Below, piece after piece: positions 34,530 through 48,312 of a stretch of 57,772 bases of DNA. Source of the stretch: Pseudevernia furfuracea. Lineage: Eukaryota > Ascomycota > Lecanoromycetes > Lecanorales > Parmeliaceae. The position numbers and the translations under genes are program-made. The DNA lies in assembly GCA_022315425.1 (NCBI GenBank), contig JAIUPT010000007.1, forward strand, positions 1 through 57,772, read 5' to 3'. Below the pieces are notes generated by a model, which saw only the letters and a list, made by a program, of their open reading frames with translations, made no database searches and was not told the origin of the DNA. Numbering within the stretch: the stretch's first letter is position 1; the number at the start of each line of letters is the position of its first letter.

Positions 34530-37500
34530 TCAGCAAGCAAACAATTTATAATATTATGGGAGTCCAACGACTTAAATTTTGACAGGCTCGAAGCTGTTCT
34601 GACAACCCGCCAATACATTCGCAGGCTATGTACTGCCGCTTTGCGACTGAAAAGCAGGCAGGGTGACTGCTTTCTCTGCAAGATGCCGCAGACACACGCT
34701 GATCTTGCCAGACAGATGCTAAACTCGCTGCTCGAGAAGCGGCCCAGCCTGGCAACAACACACGAAGGACGCTCAGAGCTGGCTATAGTTGTGGCACATG
34801 TGTTAGAGCAAATCTGCCAAGTCCAGCATTGGTTTGGACCACAGCATGAAGGCGCTGAGCAGGACTTGTGCTAGTCAGGATGCTGGTGCCATTCCTGCGC
34901 CACGGCGTCAAAGCTGCGTGTATCTCATGCAGCCGGTGCCAAAGCAAGGCAGATACAGCACTTGACATGCTTTGCCCATGGTTGTTGCCAAAACATGGAG
35001 AAGTTTTGGCTGATTTAGCTGACGATCTGCTTGTCTCTGGTAGGCGCTACTATCTGCAAAGCTGCATACATATTTGGCAGGGCTAAGCAGGGCCCTGAGC
35101 AGATTTATGCTACCCAGTGCACATTGTTGATTGCTTATGTAGCCAGCCTAATATACACCACCCCCAATGCAAGGCATGTCTGAAATGAGTGCTCTGGGCT
35201 TGCCAACGAGGCAATGGTGTGCTTGTAAGCATGTTTGATGCCGATGTTGCCTTGGATCCCATGGTCCAGGCTGGCACTGTCCGTGCTACTGCTATGCTGC
35301 TGCTTGACATGGTGCAGCTTCACAGTCAGCCGACAGGCTCCTCCAAACAGAGCATAACAGCTATTGGGCCACAGAAGATTGTTGCCTTTGTCTCAATACC
35401 TGTGCGCACAGCATTCACGGTGAGCATGATCTCACAAGCATGATTATGTTCATTGTGGTGTCTTGTGAACGTCTCAATACACAAGTGCACAGCTGGCGGT
35501 ATGTCATATAGCATTTGACACAGCATGGTGATGTCAAAATGTTCAAATTTCTATGAGATCCTTGTTCGGTATAAGATTCTTGAAGTGGCTTTGTTGTGTA
35601 CAGGTGGGCTGTGAGGCTTTGGCTGCCTTAGAGTGGTCCATGCAGCATGTGGCTGGACAGATATGCATGACCCATGTCCTAGATCTGCTTCTTGCTGTTG
35701 CCTCTCCCCTCATGGACCCATCTGTAGACGTCAGTCAGATCTTATGTGTGGGCCTGCCAGCCTTGCCACACTGTGTGGGCATCCCCCAAGTACAGACTAC
35801 AAAGTTGCTCAAGAGCTGCTGGGCCTTATGCTGGACCGGCTTGCCACAGACTCCAGCCTCGATCTGCTGCCTGCTGCTGCCAAGCTTGAAGGAGCTTTGC
35901 AGGCGCTTGTAAAGGCTGTGTGTATGTTTCTCCTGGACCCTCCAAATCCAATTGCAGGCAAGGACCATGCCTCACGACATGGCCTGGTCATGAACTGCTC
36001 ACACTCATTGCATTGTGCGCTTGAGCACCAACCATACTTTGTTTGGTCACTTGCATCGTCTGCTGTTGTCTCACTGGGTTGTCAAATCAACAGAATGGAG
36101 CAAATCTTAGATTTGTCTGCCTGTGAGCCTTGCAATGTTCTAACTTTTGGCTTTGTCTATTTGCAGCTACTCAACAGCACGACGAAGAGCTAGGGCATCT
36201 TCAAATGGAAGCTATCTATGCCATTTTGCACATCCAAAGCACTAGGGCATGCGTCGGCAACACAGCTACTAAGGAAATCCTTGTAGCGCTGAGTGATCTT
36301 GTCCAAGGCGCAGCATCCGCTGGCGCAGGCCCACCTGTGAGCATTCTGCAGAACTGTATGGCATGCATGGGTCTGATAGCTGGTTGGCGCAACTTTGCCA
36401 AGAGACAGATCACAGGCCAGGCGCTCTCTTCATGGGTTCTGCTGACACGCATGGTTTACGTTGCTGAAGGTAATTGCCTACTCATACCTGCCTTCCCTGT
36501 GTTCTTAAGCTTGCATGCATTAGCAAAGGTGTACAAGTGGTCAGCTGTCTGCAGGCAGTGTCATTTGCAAGCAGCCATGCTTTCACCATCTGATATGCCA
36601 GTTGCTGTTGCTTTGCTGCCCAGAGGCCATCGTCATCCGCAAACCCACATGTAGAATCTCCCTGAAACCCACCCTGCAGGACCACCAGGACCGGACACGC
36701 TGCCTTGTGCAGCCACATGCTGCCTGCAAGAAACCATGATGTCAAGCAACACTTGCTCTGTGAGCCGTGTAAGTGCATGAACCACTGCTTGTGTATGAAG
36801 CTGTGAGCAGTTTTGCTCTTGTCGACACGTGAAAGCTGCTCAGATACCATCGTGTGCCTTGATAGTTGCAACACCTTAGTGCTGCTGTGTTGAACACCTC
36901 TGCGTCATGACATGGCATGATTGTCATGCTTGCTGTGCATTGCAAAGTCTGTGTGCATGTATCAGATATGATATGTAAAGTACTTGTACAAGCACCTGCT
37001 TTTCAGGAGCATCTTCCTGAGCATAGAAGCTAGTTTCAGTTCGTTGAGGCAGCAGACAGGGCAGCTTGCGACCCACTGCTATATAAGGTTTTATCATGAC
37101 AGCAGCCACAATTTCCTCAGCGATTGTCTGGGCAAATATGACACCACAAGTCTTTGCAGGTCAGTTACACTGTTCCCAGTCACCATCTACCCAGTTGACA
37201 TCTACCCATTTGCCAGTCCCCCCTGTCTCATGTGCTTTGGTCAGTGACTGAAATGTACTTTTGAATTTGATCGCAACCCAGTTTGAGCGCACAGGACAGA
37301 CAGTTTCATGCTTTTAACATTGCCTCTAATTTAACAGCTTGTGTTTTGCTCAGCAGGATTGTGCTATCTCTTGTTGTCCATGCCGATTGACCGTGTCAGT
37401 CATGAATCTTCAGTATCTTGTTTACAATCACAGGCCATCTTTGCTAACCACATGTGGTGCCCAAGTCTTGGTTGACAACCTGGTCAATCAATCAGAGCTA

Positions 37501-37830
37501 TGCAAGGACGCACCCACAAAGTCAAGCCAGCCAGCTCAAAGCTCAGGCCTCTCACCACCAAATTGGCTGTGGATGAAAGCACGCAACCGGCCTTCCAGAC
37601 AGCCTTGGTGGAGTGCATCATGATAACAGTTCTGAGCTCGTGCGAGTCCCCAAAAGGACTGATCTACTTTGTGCAGAGCATGCACTTCACACCCATGTTT
37701 GCCAGATTCACCAGAGCACTTGCCAAGGCTAGCACACATCTTTGCAGCACACCAGATCATGACTGGAGCAGGCAGAGCATGACGTCAGTGACGCCCGAAC
37801 TTCATGTTCGAGTTTGTGTGCAATTGCTGG
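34530..37830 (+). CDS. Unidentified multi-exon alpha-solenoid (HEAT-like) protein
   Basis: A chain of plus-strand exon-like frames with GT-AG borders. About 34530-34874: FDRLEAVLTTRQYIRRLCTA ... LARQMLNSLLEKRPSLATTH ... ELAIVVAHVLEQICQVQHWF. About 34878-35039: LVPFLRHGVKAACISC ... VLADLADDLL. About 35195-35420: GTVRATAMLLLDMVQLHSQ. 35604 to about 35729: GCEALAALEWSMQHVAGQIC. About 35790-35920: VAQELLGLMLDRLATDSSLD. 36167-36470: ELGHLQMEAIYAILHIQS ... NCMACMGLIAGWRNFAKRQI. About 37500-37830: ALVECIMITVLSSCESPKGL ... FTPMFARFTRALAKAS. All are amphipathic helices, as in HEAT or armadillo solenoids. I could not match it to a named family, and the exon phases are not fully verified. Its start may lie further upstream. 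Confidence 0.45.
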
Positions 37831-40800
37831 GTAAGCATGTACACTTCATGATGCTCACTTGTTGTAGCCATTTGTAATCTCATAGTGCAGCCCATTAGCC
37901 AATTAGATGCCAAGTCATCCTTCTTGAAACTTACATAAGCTCATGATGTTCTTGCCTGCATGACATGCCTGAAATGCCACCTTGGTGTATGTTGAAGCAA
38001 AGTTTGAGGAAGCACAGTGTGACACAGTTCGCCAGATCTGGGCTTTGTGACTTCCAAAGCTTTGTCAGATGGCTGGTGCCTTTGCAGTTGCTGCCACTCC
38101 CATGGATGGCCTAATACAAAGTAGAACTGAAGCAGCCTTTGGAGAGCCACCCTGCATGTTCTCGCTGAGACACGCATCGCGTTATCATTTTGAGACTTGT
38201 ACGTCTGCACAAGCCAGTCCAGGGATGAACAGACATACCAGGCACCTGGTTCTCAGCAGAAGGCGCAAGGGCAAGAGCAGAAGCCGGTGTGGTGTGCTGC
38301 CGACTGATGCCATAGGGACATCAAACTGTTCAAACACAGCTACAGCTATAGCATGGACAAGAGGCGCTTTTGTTCATTACTTAGAGAATCATACACGCAG
38401 ACAGAGAAGAACACTCCCTTTTTTCTGACATTAGTTGTCCAGAGCATCATCCCTGCCAGCAGAGCCCGGTGTGGCTGCTGCCGACTGATGCCAGAAGCTT
38501 CAAGCTGGCACTCAATAGCAGCATGCACATGCTTACACAACTGCTTCAGGTATACTCCTAAGCTCTTATGCTTGACACTAACAGTTGTTATGTACAGAAT
38601 TGATTGAGTGTCATGCATATTAGAGTGCTTCGGTGATGTCGCATGTCTAAGATATAGGGTATGCATTCCTGCAAGGCAAAAGCGGTAAGAGACACACGAC
38701 ATCACTGTCATGTCACGCTCGTTGGTCCAATGTGCAGTATAGATCGTCCGCCACACACTCTCTGTGCATCTGCCAAATAGAAAGGGCACTTGCTCAGCTG
38801 ATGCAAACTCTCGCTGCCACATGCAGATTGTAGCGTCTGCAGGGCATGTGCCTGATTCTAGTCACAGTCTACTGTCGCGCAATCGACGCTTGAGAGGCAG
38901 CACAGCCGCTTCATGCAAGCAGTCAGATGCCTGCCTTTACTACAGGCAAGTGCGAAAGCATGTGATGAGATGCCTACCTCCTCCATCCGTGACCTTGAAG
39001 CCAGGCTGTGTAGTCTGTTTGCGCTTCAGGTGGGTGGTTCACTCTAGGGCAGTGTGCAGGCAAGAGCACCGCTGCAGGCATATATTGATTGCTAATTACT
39101 CATATTTTACTGTGATGCTGTCGACAAGCGTGTTGCATAGTACGAAATGGTGTGTCCGCTACCGCATTGACACTCGCCATCATCTACCCACATTCAGTAA
39201 CCAATCCCGGTAACAAGATTACCGGTTGATGCATGCAGACGATGCACCATTCATCCCAGCCCTGCTGCACAAGAGTTTGTGAGCTGCGATCACTGAGTAC
39301 AAACCTGGCGAGACAGCATTGCAAGCAGCTGCTAGCTGAGGAGGAATCTAAGCCAGGAGCAAAGACAGCTTCAAAAAGCCAGAGCAGCGTCTAGCAGCAA
39401 AAGAGCGCACCACAAGCATCACCCAACTAAGGCTGGCCTGGCTAGGACCCACGTGATCGCAGCCTGAGGCATGTGACACACTACGATACACTAAGCGACA
39501 AGACACCTTGGACAAGTGTCCAGTAACAGACACTGGCGGATTTGCTAAGCTGATTACTGAAACGCTGCCAGTCCAGCTAGTCCTTCCCAGCTGGATCCAT
39601 GCAGACTGCGCAAGAAACTACAGCGCAGGTCAGTTCTTCAGCCACATTTGCGCACTGACAGTCCGTCAAGTGCTCGCAGATGCAGCACCAGCTGAGCTGC
39701 AGCAATCACAAAGCTGACAGTCTCTGCCAGATGCTGCATAGCCCGATGCATGTGCTGAGGCTCTACAGGATCAGCTTCACCTAGCACCAGCATGCTGCAG
39801 CTCCTCAGGGATGCTCAGAAAAAGTCTCTGACAGCCAGAATAACCCACTCAGACCTGCCAGTACACGGCTGCACATCAAAGCCCTTCCTCTGCTCAGACC
39901 GACCCACATTTAGTATGAAGAAGAAGAAGTCAACACACACCCACCCTCATGTACATCAACTCACAGTGGAGACCGACTGACTTGCAAGAGGCTTTACTTT
40001 GACGAAGTCGATCAGCGCTGACAGTCATCAGTAAGGCAAGTGCCTAGCTGCAGCAGATACTCATGCTTGAGACCGCATAGCAAGCAGCAGGCCTTCCAGA
40101 CATCACAGCTCAGATACAAAGCATGCAGACCATTTCCTCGGCAGTCTCTGTGTTTCCGCGCTGACACATATGAGTGATCTGACCACTGGAGCTGCTGCAT
40201 GCTGCCAACCTGCTGCGATTTTTGTCATCAGAGGAGCCAGAAATGAATTGCTGTATAGCACGAGTCGTACAGGTAAACGTCTTACCTGTATAACAGACCA
40301 GGATCAGCCAGTATTGCTTGACTGTTGTGTCTCCATAGGTCTCAGATGACTGAGCTCTGCTCCGACATTCACACAATGCTTCCTCACACTTGCCATGAGA
40401 GTGCCAGGTCATGATGCAAGACCCAGTGATGCAGGCTGATAGTCAGCACACACGTTACGAGAGGATGCAATGACAACATGGCTGCGGAAGCAGCATCATA
40501 TATCACACAGTCGTCTGGCCAGCTGCTCAGCACACACGTCGTTCGTTTTCCATCTTGCTGTGATTAGTGGCGCATGATCAGGCTTGGTGGAATGCATGCA
40601 TAGAGTCTGATACTGCCGCTCGCCTATGTAGCAATGCAGTATGCTCTGCGCTATGACCCGCCGGTTATGCTGTCAAGACAACGAGTATTGTATGCTGCCA
40701 TTTTCCTGACACTGCATGCTTTGCAACCTCTCTCATGACAGCAACTGGGCGATGGCGTGTGTGACTGTAGTCATCTTCGCTTCACGAACTCATACTTGAA

Positions 40801-43486
40801 GTATCGTGTGGTCCACAAATTCATTCAGTACGCTCATAGGCGATAACGCTCGACCCGTAACGCATTCACGGCCGTCACTACGAGCTCAAATAGGGTCAAC
40901 GTCTGATGGTACATTCAATATGCGGTCTGCTAATGAAAACAAAAAGTCTCCAAGACAGCAACAGAAGACTTCCCCAGGAGCGGCCGAAGCATCTACACAG
41001 GCGAAGGATATGCCATGTTAGAGTGCGCTTACTGCGCCAGCAACCAGACAGTGACGACGACCTCGTGGACTAGACATCCTTCCAGCTCCTGCCGTCACGG
41101 CTGGAAGCAGACGCTATGAGGCCACTGCTCGTGAGCGTACTGACAGTCTTCACTTTGCGTAACCTCGTCAGCAACGGTAGTGACAGCCTAACAGAGCCCT
41201 CAAGGTGACGAACTCAACTTGCTACAGCTGTCGGCGCACAGCCAACACACGACAGCGTCACCCACTTTGGGCTGAGCCTCCGCGTGACCGATACACATCA
41301 CGCTGCATCGTCTAGATGACGATGTTGATGATCGCAGTGCCAGTCGGGGCGGACGAAGCGCTTCCTACTACTGATAGCTGCAGATCAGCCCATGAGCTGA
41401 CTGCGACTGTTCAGACCTGCGCAATTTGCCGAAAGTCCCTGCTGCGAGCCTGCGACAGGCTGCGAAGGGCACGGCAGCTCACGCGCGCGACCTGGCGACT
41501 CGAAGGTTCGCTAGGCTCGTTCATGCATGGCGACCACGCAGCTGCGGTGCGAACACAGGGCCTCTCAATACCCACAGGTATGTTGTTTTTAAATTCTTCT
41601 GCAGCAGCCACAGTGCCACTAAGGTCTACTCTGCGTCAGCAGGCGCATCAACCCAGAGCAAGCCTCAAGAACTGGAATGCATGCAGGCGTACGACAGATT
41701 AGGCAGCTACGCGTGTCAAGGCTCGCTTGCAGACCTTATGGCGAGATGCTCACAGCACCGCTCTCGAGGTGCAGATAAGCAGCTCCGAATGCAAAAACAT
41801 GACCCTCACACCAAGAAGAAAGCGAAGCCTGACCAAAGCTGCACAGATCGCATGCTGAAGACTGATGCTGCGCAGCTAGCGAGATACACGGCGAGCCAGC
41901 AGACCACATGACAATGTCTCGTGAACGCCTCATCAGACTTATCAACGCACACGAGCACAAGTCAGCGTTTGCAGTAGGCACAGCGTACATGATCGCTGTT
42001 CCTGTCCGCATTCACCTCGACCCCATATACAGGCACGTGCTGTGAGGAGCCACTTTCAGATGCGTGTGCTGCCTTGTACATTGACTGCTCCATGCTGAGC
42101 CCATAGCAGCAGCGTCTATGAGGCACGAGTGTGCAGAGTACACTAGCATGCATGTCTCTGACATGGCATATCAGCAGCCTGCCAGCTGTTGCTATCCACC
42201 GTATGCCGACATTTGCTGCATTGCATCATGTCATGCCTTCCAGTACAGACATTTAGTTATACGCTGACACGCAGATGTCTTGATGGTGGAGATCAGAATT
42301 CTTCTGGAGAGCCCTGCCTGCTGCACGTCTAGCCATCAACCACTGTAACTACCAGGACTGCAGATAGCGGATCAAGAAGACAACCAGCAGGCAAGGCTGA
42401 CCCCGACTTTGAAGCCACTCACGGGACCCAGGTCGGCTTCACACGACCAAGGTATAGACATTGAATGCTCCTCACCAATCAAGCACTTGCAGTTAGCCTC
42501 AGCTACAGCTATGCTCTCGACCCATATGGTCTGGCCGACACTGGCATACTACTGACATTCTCATTGAAGTGTGATCGCCAAAAGGCTGTTGTCTTGTTTC
42601 GTTCTTTCTTATCCGCCTCGCCGTCGGGTCTCAGTTCTGCTCCCAGTCGTCATAACCTTTTGGCTTGCGCACAGTTGAGCTATGTTGTAGACAGCAGCTC
42701 ATTGCACGTGTCGTGTGACTGCTGTGGGGTCTGCAAGCTGTCTTGATGCACATGCATACACCATTGTCTCTTGTGCCAGCATCACATTAGGCATGAGTCA
42801 TGCTGCCCTCTGGTGTGGTGCCTTGTGCAACCATGACTACTGCCACATCAAGATGCTATACAAAACGCATCTCATTTCTTAGAGCCTCTTGATGTTGCAT
42901 GTCACTCGTGGCACAACGCACTTTGGAGAGAAACAAAAAAAGTTTGGCAGAGATGTCAAATGTACAATTTCACATATTTAGTGGCTCCATCATGGCGGCA
43001 TGGGTAAATGTACAGCTGTAGTATAGTAAGCCCAAAAGAGCATAGTCTGCCTACAAAGCAGAGGCTGGAAGTATGTGACACAGGGATTCGACCCTTGCTA
43101 TGACCGTAGCTCTCGTCATTGAGTAGATAGAGAGAGTTTCTGCAGTGGTATGGGTGAGCATGGGAAGGTCACATGATACGGAGCTCATCCACACTGCAAC
43201 ATGTCGGGGTGTCACTCAACGAATTTATAGATGTCATGTGCCTTTTTGTGGTAGTTCCGCACGTACCCAGCTGCATCACGAAGCGAATTTTTCTCATTTT
43301 TATCATCATATCATGTCCAGTAGTGGCGCTGCCAACATGCCTAGACATGCAGCATGCTCTTCTGTATGCTGCAAATGCCAGGGCCAGTGCACATGTGATC
43401 CCTGTTAAAACACACAGCGCAATCTGAGGACATATGTCATATCATGCAGATGTGCAGCAGAGTTTCTCATGGTGTTACACAGGTGC
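37831..43486. other. Long gene-poor stretch
   Basis: No gene can be supported with confidence. A 30-bp direct repeat occurs near 38280-38312 and 38463-38495 (core CTGCCGACTGATGCC). A CpG-rich stretch at 40800-41900 has plus-strand frames with a basic N-terminus, an acidic DSDDDLVD followed by a TAG, and LLPSRLEADAMRPLLV. These may be the decayed N-terminal half of the UTP25 pseudogene that follows, but the match is too weak to call. Confidence 0.35.
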
Positions 43487-46400
43487 TCCAGTATCGACTG
43501 CCATGCGCAACATGGCTCTCAAAGCTCATCCTGCGTCTCCTACAATTCACCCAGAAGGAAACAAGGGCAGAACTCCATCACAGGCAAGCAACGTTTCATG
43601 GAAGACTTGGACCTGGGGAAGACGCATCATGATGACGAGGAGCTGACACGAACGGGGCAAGAGGGTGAAGCAGCAGCAGCCTGCTGAGCATCAGGCGCTG
43701 TTTGATTGCAACTGTGATGACCACTTCAGAATTGGAATGAAGATCACCAGGTATGGGACGCTTTGGGTTTAGCATTAGAGTCTGCAGCTGTCTTCTGCAT
43801 GGCCATCAAGCATCAGGCATAACTCCAAACGTCTTGTCAGCTGTTATGCTTTCATTTACATGGGTGCGTCGCCTGCTTGAAACCTGCATCATGGGTGAAC
43901 TTCAGATGCACTGTTTTGCATGATCTAGCTGTAGAGCGATAATGAATCATAGGATCAATAAGGACTCATTTCAATCATGGGAAGTGATGATGTTTTGTTC
44001 GCGTTCGTCAGACTTGCTGTGGTCCTCAGGGACTTGGCGTCGGCACTGTTGAAGAGTATACACCACCCATAGCCTGAGCTTCCCCTACCACACAAACCAT
44101 CAATCAGTTCTGTGTTACATCTTCAATCATGTTTTTTCATGTTCAATCATCAATCAAGTCTGTGTCCATGTCCACTGTCTATGCTGAACCCATGAGCTGG
44201 ACGATGTTCTTGCTCTGTCGGCCAATCATCACTTGTTTGCTGTGCAGTGAAGCTGCAGCACGATATTGCGTGCAAGGTAGGGCTGTGTGCATTTGTTCTG
44301 CCCAGATAGCTTAGCCAGATTGCTCTGTGACATGTTATTCTGCTACTGTTACCTACCTGTATGTCTGTCTGAAGCTATGCTAGTGGCTGGTGCAGGGGCT
44401 CTGTTCGGGCTGTATTCAGATTTCTACGAGTCTGACATCATTGTGGCCTCCCCACTGGCTTTAGCCACCAAGCTGACTGAAGATGAAGAAGAAGGTGAGC
44501 CCTCTGATGTGCACCTTGTTCATAGATAGCATGGCATGAGTCATCACATCCGCACTGCCATTGGCAAACTGCCCTTTTGTCTTTCCCCATTGTAAGTTGC
44601 GCATCTTACTGAGCAATTGCATATGCGTGTTGCACACAAGCATGTGTAGTCAGCTGTGCATCTTTGATTGTTTCAAACTGTGACTGGGCAATACTGCGTG
44701 AGCATGTCACAGCAACGACAGGCATCAGCAGCTGCAGAACAGTCGCTTACAACCGCAGACCAATTGCACACAATTTAGAGACTGCTAGCCTGGAACAGGT
44801 GCAGTTTCCTCAGCTTGAGACACGACGAGTCAGTAGCACGAGTATGCCTATGCAATGCCTATGCAATGCAGGCGGCACCGCTGATTTCTTGTCATCTATT
44901 GAAGTGCTGCTGGTGGACCGGTTGGATGTTCTCCAGATGCAGAACTGGGCGCACATGACAACAGGTGAGTCTTGCCATCACACGACTGGACTGCAAGTTT
45001 CTTTTTTGCTGAGGGCATCAATTCTGTTCATGCATGTCAGCGTGTGCAATCTGTGCATGCTTGCTAGTGCATTGGTCAATGAGCCACGAGCGTGTTTCGG
45101 TCGTCACGGGTAGGAGTCATTTGCCCAGAGGCTGGCTGTCATCAGGAATGTGAGTGTCTGCATGCCTACAGTGCGCACATTGTGACTTCTAGTGATGGCT
45201 TTGAGGGTTTTCTTACTTGTAGTGATGGGTTTGAGGGGGTCTAGTGGGGTTATGGTAGTTTCTTTCGTGCGTTGTGCTAGGGCTCCTCTGGCCTTCTTGT
45301 GGTCATACAGCGAGTTTCCGCAATTGCATACAGCGACGGCAGCCCTTTGGGGCATGTGCACAACAGCCCCATTGTGTCCATGCCATTGCAGCGATGCACC
45401 AAAATGGCGCACATCTAACACATTTCCCACCATTTGCTCATTTGATTGCAAGCTTACAGAAAGCAACTGATGGACTCTCTATATGACCCCTTTAAGCGAT
45501 GTCTAACACCAAAGCAGTGACCACATGGGTAGATGTAGCCAGCAGCTGGTGACTCTAGATCTTGCATAGAACAGGAACTGGGTGCAACACTGTTCAACTC
45601 AACAGCTGAAGATCCTTTGCTTGTGTATGAGGCAACTGGTCCTGATAGGGACAGGGAAAGGATCCTGGCTGTGGATCTGGTCTTGATACATAGCCAGGGC
45701 CCTTGCCTGTCTGTGTGTTCAAACCGGCCTCTGCCTTTGGCCTGCATGGTACATGCCCATGTTCATGCAGGAATCGAACTGGGCAGTTGTAGTGTATGTA
45801 GTGCACATTTCAGACCAGCCCGCTGGTGCCTCGTCATGCCCAGCAACACCAACAGGAAGTGCTGTGTACACCGAGCAAGCATCTGGCAGCATAAGCTACG
45901 CACCCAGCGTCTCTCCCCCCATTTTGGTGCAATCAGGTCATTTACTGTCTTTGATGTGCAGTTCTGGAAGCTGTAAATCAAGTTTCCAAAGGCAGCATGG
46001 AGTTGACATCATGAGAGTGCGTGAGTGGTACATACTCAGGTCACGCCAAGCGGCACAGACAGACAATCCTGCTGAGCAGCTTTGCTACGCTGAAGCTAAC
46101 GCACTCTTCAACAGGATGTGCGTCAATCATGCTGGCAAAGCAAGGCTCAAGGTCTCATATAAGGTCCGTCTGACATGATCCTCTCTGCTGTATCTGCTGC
46201 ATGATGTCATGCATTGCTTGACTGTGGCTCCTGCTTCAAAATGCTCCTGCTTTGAAATGCTCCTGCCCTAGGAGTATGACTCTTTGCATGTTGTGCATGC
46301 CCTTTATTGTTCCTCAGCATGCTCTGTGCTGTGAGCACCCTGCAGCAACCTCTTGCAAGGCTTCCTGCTCGTTTCTTTGGACCCTGTGGGGAGTATGTAG

Positions 46401-47651
46401 ATCCCTTTGGGATGTTTGTTGACAATTTGGCGTGCCATGCAGCACTACTGTACACAGATAGCAACATCCAGTATGAGCCAGTGTTGCATGCCTGGTGGGT
46501 TGTAAGAATTCTGTTGTGGTTTTGCAGGGATATTGGGGCACACATTGAGTCCAGTCAGGCAACTGTTTGAGAGCATCGCGTCCCCCAGTGCAGCTGCTGA
46601 TGCAGAGTCACGCTTCCAGCACTTCAAGAAGCATGTCTGGTTGCGCCATCAAGGAATCTGGCTCCTCAGGTAATACCTGCTGTTATCTGTGTAAGCAGCT
46701 GTCACGTGTTGCTTTGGTGCTCTGCTTGTTTGTGGCTGCGCTGCACACTGCTCTGCTGTCGATCTTTGCTGGATTTTGCTGGCTGTTTGTTGCGGAGCAG
46801 TCCTTGCAAGCATGCTGTGCATGCAGCTTTTGTCAAAGACGCAAGTTCAGCCCTGTAGCCTTCAGCATTAGCACAGGTATGCTGTCTACCAATGGCAAGC
46901 TCCTGTCTAGCAATGGCAAGCAAAGAGCTCACCTCTGTGGTGCTGTACAGGGCAGCTGGTCTTTGTGCGCTCCTACTTTGACTTTGTAACGGCTGCGGAA
47001 CTTCCTGAAAGAGGAGGGGGCGTCCTTTGTGGGGCTGTGTGAGTACACCAAGCACTCTGACGTGTCACGCGCGGTCGCTCCAACTTCTTCCATGGCCGGC
47101 GACGTATCATGCTATAGACACCGAGAGAGCTCACTTCTATCACCGTTACAGACTGAGAGGGATCAAGGTGAGCTGATTCCTGAGTCAAGTTGCTTACTGG
47201 TTTTCATGTGCTTGTGCTATGTTGTAAGCAAACTGGAGTTAGAGGCAGGAAGCTTACAGTCCGGCATTGGCCAACAACAGTGCTGAAATGACGCTGCTAT
47301 GACTGAGAGATCACAGCCGCGACGAATCAAGCCTTTGCAGCATACACAGCGTGATCTTGGTCTGACACATCTATGCTACGTGTTTCCTTGAAAGGTTGGA
47401 CACATGTTTAATGTGTCTCATCTGTTCTAGCTTGTGGTGCGTTTGGGCTGCCAAGTGAACGTACTTACGGCACCGTCACCATACCTCATCTGCTCATATG
47501 CATGTCTTAACACTTGATATGATGCTGACATTGACGTCTGTGCAGGATGCGCTGTTTTATCAGCTGTCCGAGCATCCATTTCTACTCTGAGCTTGTTGGC
47601 TGTCTGGAGGAAGCATCCAGCACAGCAGCAGTGGTGGACATGCTACAGTGA
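43487..47651 (+). pseudogene. UTP25: UTP25 (SSU processome component) pseudogene
   Basis: UTP25 acts in the nucleolus in 18S rRNA processing. Recognisable blocks in family order: MRNMALK (43502), RLLQFTQKETRA, NSITGKQRFMEDLDLGK, AEHQALFDCNCDDHFRIGMK (to the donor at 43751), YSDFYESDIIVASPLAL (to 44494), DFLSSIEVLLVDRLDVLQMQ (44872-44964), LEAVNQVSK then HGVDIMRVREWY, EANALFNRMCVNHAGKARLK (to 46163), PVRQLFESIASPSA (to 46669), VFVRSYFDFV then RNFLKEEGASFVGLCEYTKH, FFHGRRRIML, ERAHFYHRYRLRGIK (to 47167), LFYQLSEHP and FYSELVGCLEEASS. Small indels change the frame near 43524, 43575, 43672, 45990, 46033, 46089, 46987, 47070, 47115 and 47577. The last three are 2-nt indels. Splice sites remain visible. 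A working copy should exist elsewhere. Confidence 0.85.
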
Positions 47652-47754
47652 CTGTCTGTTCAACAAGTTAGTATGAGTCTACAATGCATAGAGTAGTAGG
47701 CAATGCACGGTGCACTAAGATGCTCAATCAGAATCTTCCACTTTTCTGTATTGC

Positions 47755-47786
47755 TGATGATGATGATGATGATGATTGATGATGAT
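47755..47786. repeat. TGA/GAT microsatellite
   Basis: A run of GAT triplets with one interruption, about 100 bases after the UTP25 pseudogene. Confidence 0.9.
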
Positions 47787-48312
47787 ATGATGTCTGTTAC
47801 ATCAGTTGCATTACAGTGTGCACTGCCAAAAAAGGGTTTCGGTGTACAGCAGCAGGAGTCCTCTCTGTCGTTAAGCCACTCTGGACAAGTACAAGACTTC
47901 TGCAGCTCTGTGCATTCCCAGAAGACGTTTGCTGACGAAGCGCAACTCTTTTGCAACCTGTTTCCTCAATCTGAATCACGGTAGAATTGCAGAACTGCAA
48001 GTCCTGAGACCTGGCCAAAATCCATGACTGTAAGACATGTGACCAGCTATCCAGCAGTTGGGCAGCAGTATGCTCCTTCGGTTCTTCACGAACGCAAATA
48101 CATGAGATCCTTTGCACAGCGAGGTCATATGCTGTTTTCAAGTTCGTTGTAGACTGCCTTGATGTTTTCCACATTCGACCTTATCTTCTTCTATATGTGA
48201 TCAGACTTGCTGGCTGGCTAAAGCATTGTAAAATATTTCTTCTTCTTCTATCGTATCTGGCGAGTCGCGTTTCCGAAAGCAAAATCGTGAGGTATGTATG
48301 CAATGCTATATA

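Noticed and set aside
40806..41240. N-terminal exons of UTP25
   Set aside because: An acidic DSDDD stretch and a helical segment are suggestive, but they are interrupted by a stop and have no family-specific motif.
43040..43115. tRNA-like T-arm (CAGGGATTCGACCCTTG)
   Set aside because: The stem and loop resemble a T-arm, but the loop does not start with TTC in the right place, and no acceptor stem, D-arm or anticodon arm could be drawn around it.
43487..47651. UTP25 frameshifts as simple assembly error
   Set aside because: Possible, but the neighbouring RPAP1 and NDUFAF5 frames are clean across nearly 30 exons in the same assembly, so decay is more likely. Kept as a test in the findings.
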